From JBBDIM01 sp040880405 (lineage in GTDB: Bacteria; Planctomycetota; Planctomycetia; Pirellulales; Pirellulaceae), in contig JBBDIM010000050.1 in assembly GCA_040880405.1 (NCBI GenBank), positions 1-41,138 of the forward strand: a stretch of 41,138 nucleotides of DNA, read 5' to 3'. The notes beneath the pieces were generated by a model, which saw only the letters and a program-made list of their open reading frames with translations, was not told the origin of the DNA and searched no databases. Position numbers and translations under genes: made by a program. Below are positions 32,926 to 41,138 of the stretch, one piece after another. Each line of letters starts with the position of its first letter. Position 1 is the first letter of the stretch.

Positions 32926-34530
32926 ATGACTCGATTACCGCTTGTTGTTGCCACGTTGTTTGCTTTGTTGGTTGTCGAGATCGGCCCTGCACGGGCCGAG
33001 GAGCTTCTCTCGCTTTCCCAATTGAGGGCTGATCGTAAGGAAGCCGCGCATCGCGAGCGGCGGATTATTTTCAATAACGATGGGAACGAGCCCATTTATC
33101 TCTGTCGAGATACGACGCCAGAAGAACTGCTTCGTCACCGGACGACTCCGCTGGCCGATACCCATGTCGATACCATCTTCTACTGCACGTGGAGTAGCGG
33201 TTTCGGCATGTTTACGCACGACACCAAGGTTGGTCATCTCTTCAAGACCAAGGAAGATCTGTTCTCGAAGAACATGATCGAAAAAATGCTGGCGGCGGGC
33301 ACCGATCCACTCAAGGTGATGGTCGATTTCGGCAAGCAGGAGGAAGTCGAAATCTTCTGGTCGTTCCGCATGAACGACACCCATGATGCTGGGCTGTCCG
33401 GATACGGCCCTGTCATGTTTCGCGCGAATCCATTAAAGCTTGAACATCCGGATTGGCTGATTGGAACGCCCAAGAATCGCCCAAAATTTGGCGGCTGGAG
33501 TGCGGTCGACTATACGCGATCCGAGATTCGTGAGCTTGCGGTAAAGTATGTGGAAGAGGTTTGTCAAAACTACGGCGTCAGCGGAATCGAGCTTGATTTC
33601 TTTCGACACCCGGTCTTCTTCAAGCGGGCCGCTCAAACGGGCACGCCATGCACGGAACAAGAGCGAGCATTGATGACGGAGATGGTTCGTCAGATCAGAC
33701 AGGCAACGGAAGTCGAAGGACAGAAACGAGGGAAGCCCATTCTGCTTGCTGTCCGAGTGCCCGATTCGGTCGCGTACTGCCGCGACAGCGGTCTGGATAT
33801 CGAGAAATGGCTGGCCGAAGGTCTGATCGATATGATGACCGTATCGGGATATTATCGGCTTAATCCGTGGGAAGAGTCGGTTAAATTGGGCAACAAGTAT
33901 GACGTTCCGGTTTTCCCTTCGCTCGATGAATCGCGTGTTCGCGATGCAGCGGCAAAGAAGATGAGAATGACCGTCGAGGCCTACCGGGGCCGAGCCTTGG
34001 CTGCTCGAAGTGCCGGCATGGCGGGTCTCAATCTCTTTAATTCCTTCAACCCAAATGCGGCGATTTGGCGAGAGCTGGGTGAAGATCAGGAAACACTTGC
34101 CCAGAGCGATCATGATTACTTCGCGAGTATTCGCGGAGTGGGAGCAGCCGCCGGAGGTGCCTTGCCGCATCGCGATTACCAACAGGTTTCGACACTCAAC
34201 CCGCACGCGCCCTTGACGTTCGCTTCCAACCAGCCTGCGACGGCAAGTTTCTATACCGGGATCGATTATCAAAAGCTGGATGCCGAGACATCTCCTGAGA
34301 TAACGCTGCTTCTTCAGTTCGACAAGGAAGTCCCTGAGGGGATTCGGGTACAACTCAACGGGAAGTTGCTTGAGTCTGCCACGGCTGAAGATGGATGGTG
34401 GGCGTGCCCGGTAGCTCCGGAGCAACTAAAGGTGAACGAGAACCTGGTCAATGTTTCGCTGCGAGACCAGACAGCGTCCGCCAAATGGACGGACCTTCGC
34501 TGCACGGTACGCTGGAATCAAACTCCATAA
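32926..34530 (+). CDS. secreted TIM-barrel, glycoside-hydrolase-like protein
   Basis: A 534-residue exported protein. The signal peptide is LPLVVATLFALLVVEIGPARA. The body resembles GHL10-type family-10-like glycosyl hydrolases: YTRSEIRELAVKYVEEVCQN, YGVSGIELDFFRHPVFF (candidate catalytic acidic residues in ELDFF), IDMMTVSGYYRLNPWEES, and GMAGLNLFNSFNP. A beta-rich C-terminal segment (TASFYTGIDYQKL, VQLNGKLLESATA) may be a carbohydrate-binding or accessory domain. The ATG at 32926 is chosen over the TTG at 32908. The substrate is unknown. It is followed by the aminotransferase gene after 87 bp. Confidence 0.72.
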   Translation: MTRLPLVVATLFALLVVEIGPARAEELLSLSQLRADRKEAAHRERRIIFNNDGNEPIYLCRDTTPEELLRHRTTPLADTHVDTIFYCTWSSGFGMFTHDTKVGHLFKTKEDLFSKNMIEKMLAAGTDPLKVMVDFGKQEEVEIFWSFRMNDTHDAGLSGYGPVMFRANPLKLEHPDWLIGTPKNRPKFGGWSAVDYTRSEIRELAVKYVEEVCQNYGVSGIELDFFRHPVFFKRAAQTGTPCTEQERALMTEMVRQIRQATEVEGQKRGKPILLAVRVPDSVAYCRDSGLDIEKWLAEGLIDMMTVSGYYRLNPWEESVKLGNKYDVPVFPSLDESRVRDAAAKKMRMTVEAYRGRALAARSAGMAGLNLFNSFNPNAAIWRELGEDQETLAQSDHDYFASIRGVGAAAGGALPHRDYQQVSTLNPHAPLTFASNQPATASFYTGIDYQKLDAETSPEITLLLQFDKEVPEGIRVQLNGKLLESATAEDGWWACPVAPEQLKVNENLVNVSLRDQTASAKWTDLRCTVRWNQTP

Positions 34531-34617
34531 GGTCAATGTATTGGGATGGAGCTAATTTCCATCGCCGAAAGCTGCTCACGTCGCTGGATCAGCCCTGCAA
34601 CGCTCTAAAGGTCGCCC

Positions 34618-35790
34618 ATGGCTATAAACTCTCCCGCCGAATTCCTGCCGAACGCTCCCCACTGGGAAGGCAAATCCTACCTGAATACTGCCGCCGAAGG
34701 ACTGCCGATCGCTGCGTGCTGCACGGCGGTCCAAAAATACCTGGAAGCCAAAAGCCTGGGAGAACCAGGCCGCCAATTGTTTTGGCATGAGTATCAGCGA
34801 GCCAAGGCGGGTGCGGCACAGCTATTTTCGGTTGCAGCAGATCAGGTTGCCTTAGTGAGCAGCACTACCGAGGCCCTCAACACGATCGCGCAAACCATTG
34901 ACTGGCACGCGGGGGACGAAGTCGTCTTTCCCGCCAGCGAATTCCCGTCCAATATTTTCCCCTGGGTCACGTTGCAGCGCCTCGGCGTTCAGTTGCGGAT
35001 TGTCCATCCGGGGAAAGATGGAATCTCGATGGACGAACTTCTCGCGCAGATCACACCCCGGACGCGGCTGGTGACTCTCAGCCAGGTTAGCTATGCCACC
35101 GGCGAACATCTAAACCCCGAGCCGATATGGCAGCGCGTGCAAGGTACTCGGACGTTACTCTGTGTCGACGCCACACAGGCCGCGGCGCGGGTCCCGGTCC
35201 GTGGTGATCTGGCGGACTTCACGGTCGCGAGTGCGTTCAAGTGGATGAACTCCATTCACGGCGCTGCCGTCCTATGCGTGAGCCCGCGCGTCCTCGAAGG
35301 CGACTTGCAAGGCCCGGCGGGTTGGCTTTCCGCCCAGTCGTGCTTTTCGGAAGACCGCTTAGAGGCGTTTCACCCCAGGGCCGATGCGCAGCGTTTTCAA
35401 GCCGGAATGCCCAACTTCGATTCTGTTTACGCTTTGGCGGCGGCGCTCGATTTTCATACACCTGCCCGAGTTCACGAGCAACAACTTCAGCAACAGCCGA
35501 TGGTAGCACGGTTGCGGGAAGAACTCGTTTCGCTCGGCCTGGAAGTGCTGGTACCCGATTCCCCGGCACGGCAGGCTGGCATTGTTCCGTTTGCCTGCGA
35601 ACATTCCGCAGTGTGGAAAGAAACGTTGGCCCACGACGGGATTTTTGTGCAAGGTGACGATCGCCGAATACGCGCGGCATTGCATTGGTACAACACCGAT
35701 GAAGACGTCGACCGCTACCTGTCCGCGATCCGTCGTTTGGTCCACCAGCAAGGCACCACTACCAGAGCCCGCCCACAACCGACTACCTGA
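34618..35790 (+). CDS. class V aminotransferase / cysteine-desulfurase-like PLP enzyme
   Basis: A 390-residue PLP enzyme. SYLNTAAEGLPI is the N-terminal substrate-gate motif and VSSTTEALNTIAQ binds the PLP phosphate. LLCVDATQAAARVPV contains the PLP-contacting Asp, and ASAFKWMNSIHGAA has the Schiff-base Lys. FQAGMPNFDSVYAL is near the C-terminal domain. AAAGG lies just before the ATG. No conserved Cys loop typical of NifS/IscS is evident, so a generic class V aminotransferase or lyase activity is preferred. The substrate is unknown. It is convergent with the presumed leftward transcription of the CRISPR array. Confidence 0.87.
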   Translation: MAINSPAEFLPNAPHWEGKSYLNTAAEGLPIAACCTAVQKYLEAKSLGEPGRQLFWHEYQRAKAGAAQLFSVAADQVALVSSTTEALNTIAQTIDWHAGDEVVFPASEFPSNIFPWVTLQRLGVQLRIVHPGKDGISMDELLAQITPRTRLVTLSQVSYATGEHLNPEPIWQRVQGTRTLLCVDATQAAARVPVRGDLADFTVASAFKWMNSIHGAAVLCVSPRVLEGDLQGPAGWLSAQSCFSEDRLEAFHPRADAQRFQAGMPNFDSVYALAAALDFHTPARVHEQQLQQQPMVARLREELVSLGLEVLVPDSPARQAGIVPFACEHSAVWKETLAHDGIFVQGDDRRIRAALHWYNTDEDVDRYLSAIRRLVHQQGTTTRARPQPTT

Positions 35791-35985
35791 CGCGATCGAT
35801 ACGGCCGCCTACCAAGTCCAAAACGGGCACAGCTACTCCGCTTCCATTTCACTGATCCGGGATCGGCTCGATTTTCTTGCCGCAGAAGACAAAACGTGGC
35901 TGCTACGTAAAACGGCCGAGTCGGTCTATTGGAGCTGACCTAGTGACGAATCAAAAAACGTGGCGGTCCGCTATTCCAATCAATC
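35791..35985. other. gap before the CRISPR array
   Basis: A plus-strand reading frame through 35791-35938 (ending SISLIRDRLDFLAAEDKTWL and then LLRKTAESVYWS) runs out of an alternate frame of the aminotransferase gene; it resembles no family I know and may be chance or a remnant. No cas gene is present here. Confidence 0.4.
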
Positions 35986-36014
35986 GCTCAATCGGATTTG
36001 TTGGTTGCGGAAGG
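35986..36014 (-). CRISPR. degenerate, shortened CRISPR repeat at the array's left end
   Basis: GCTCAATCGGA...TTTG then TTGGTTGCGGAAGG resembles a repeat with about 7 bases missing and several substitutions. A 38-nt spacer-length segment (36015-36052) separates it from the first good repeat, exactly the array's spacing. It is a decayed terminal repeat. Confidence 0.6.
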
Positions 36015-36052
36015 AAGAGTTGCGAGAAGCTTACCTTCCGTGATCAATGCGT

Positions 36053-41083
<5,031 letters not shown>

Positions 41084-41138
41084 TGCCCGGGCGTAACTTG
41101 TTGTTGTGTAAGGGGCCCGGGGTGGGTTTGCGAGCGGT
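41084..41138 (-). promoter_or_regulatory. possible leader-proximal flank of the CRISPR array
   Basis: 55 bp follow the last repeat and no further repeat begins at the expected spacing, so the array ends here. If transcription is leftward, this is the start of the leader. It contains TAACTTGTTGTTGTGTAA and two CCCGGG sites. The window stops too soon to see a promoter. Confidence 0.45.

Noticed and set aside
33433..34425. 330-residue minus-strand ORF
   Set aside because: Antisense to the glycoside-hydrolase-like gene; no signal or motif.
35791..36052. Cas genes or a leader left of the CRISPR array
   Set aside because: Only 262 bp, no ORF with cas features, and this end shows repeat decay.

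Overview
The window looks like a planctomycete chromosome, probably Pirellulales-like. This is inferred from gene content, not from a marker gene. It carries a Tat-exported DUF1501 protein with a PSCyt1/DUF1549/DUF1553 partner, two prepilin-like DUF1559 genes each followed by a small lipoprotein, ThuA and DUF1080-ThuA proteins, Gfo/Idh/MocA oxidoreductases (one Tat-exported), and a MoxR/DUF58/vWA operon. GC is moderately high. No rRNA or tRNA gene was seen.

Layout. 1-349: a cluster of short palindromic repeats. 350-4500 (+): HlyD-type adaptor, a possible minus-strand structured RNA in the gap, a GNAT-like protein and a secreted zinc peptidase. 4506-8329 (-): DUF1501 and the cytochrome-like DUF1549/DUF1553 protein. 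9197-10679 (-): DUF1559 plus lipoprotein. 11169-12575: a likely nitric-oxide response cluster, with a heme-binding DUF3365 protein and an NsrR-like Rrf2 repressor divergent from a 59-residue stand-alone DUF542 (ScdA/RIC N-terminal) protein. 12711-15575 (+): VOC protein, FG-GAP/VCBS protein, oxidoreductase. 15576-16530: nested mobile-type repeats. 16531-18913 (-): lipoprotein, DUF1559, IclR regulator. 19959-25212 (-): MoxR/DUF58/vWA operon with a Panacea-domain gene and an overlapping two-helix membrane protein gene between MoxR and DUF58. 26194-35790: oxidoreductase, cyclophilin, ThuA, DUF1080-ThuA, dual-specificity phosphatase, glycoside-hydrolase-like protein and a class V aminotransferase.

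36053-41083 is one large CRISPR array: 70 repeats of 36 bp and 69 spacers of 35-39 bp, with decayed repeat(s) at its left end. No cas gene lies in the window. The left-end decay and the repeat's ATTGAAGC end on the minus strand both suggest leftward transcription, with the leader and perhaps cas genes beyond the right edge.

Intergenic DNA is unusually rich in hairpin and terminal-inverted-repeat elements of at least eight families, often nested, with no transposase in the window. The least explained candidates are the structured minus-strand RNA with its 12-codon ORF (1755-2000), the Panacea/membrane-protein pair inside the MoxR operon, and hairpin families that share a common 8-10 nt internal period.
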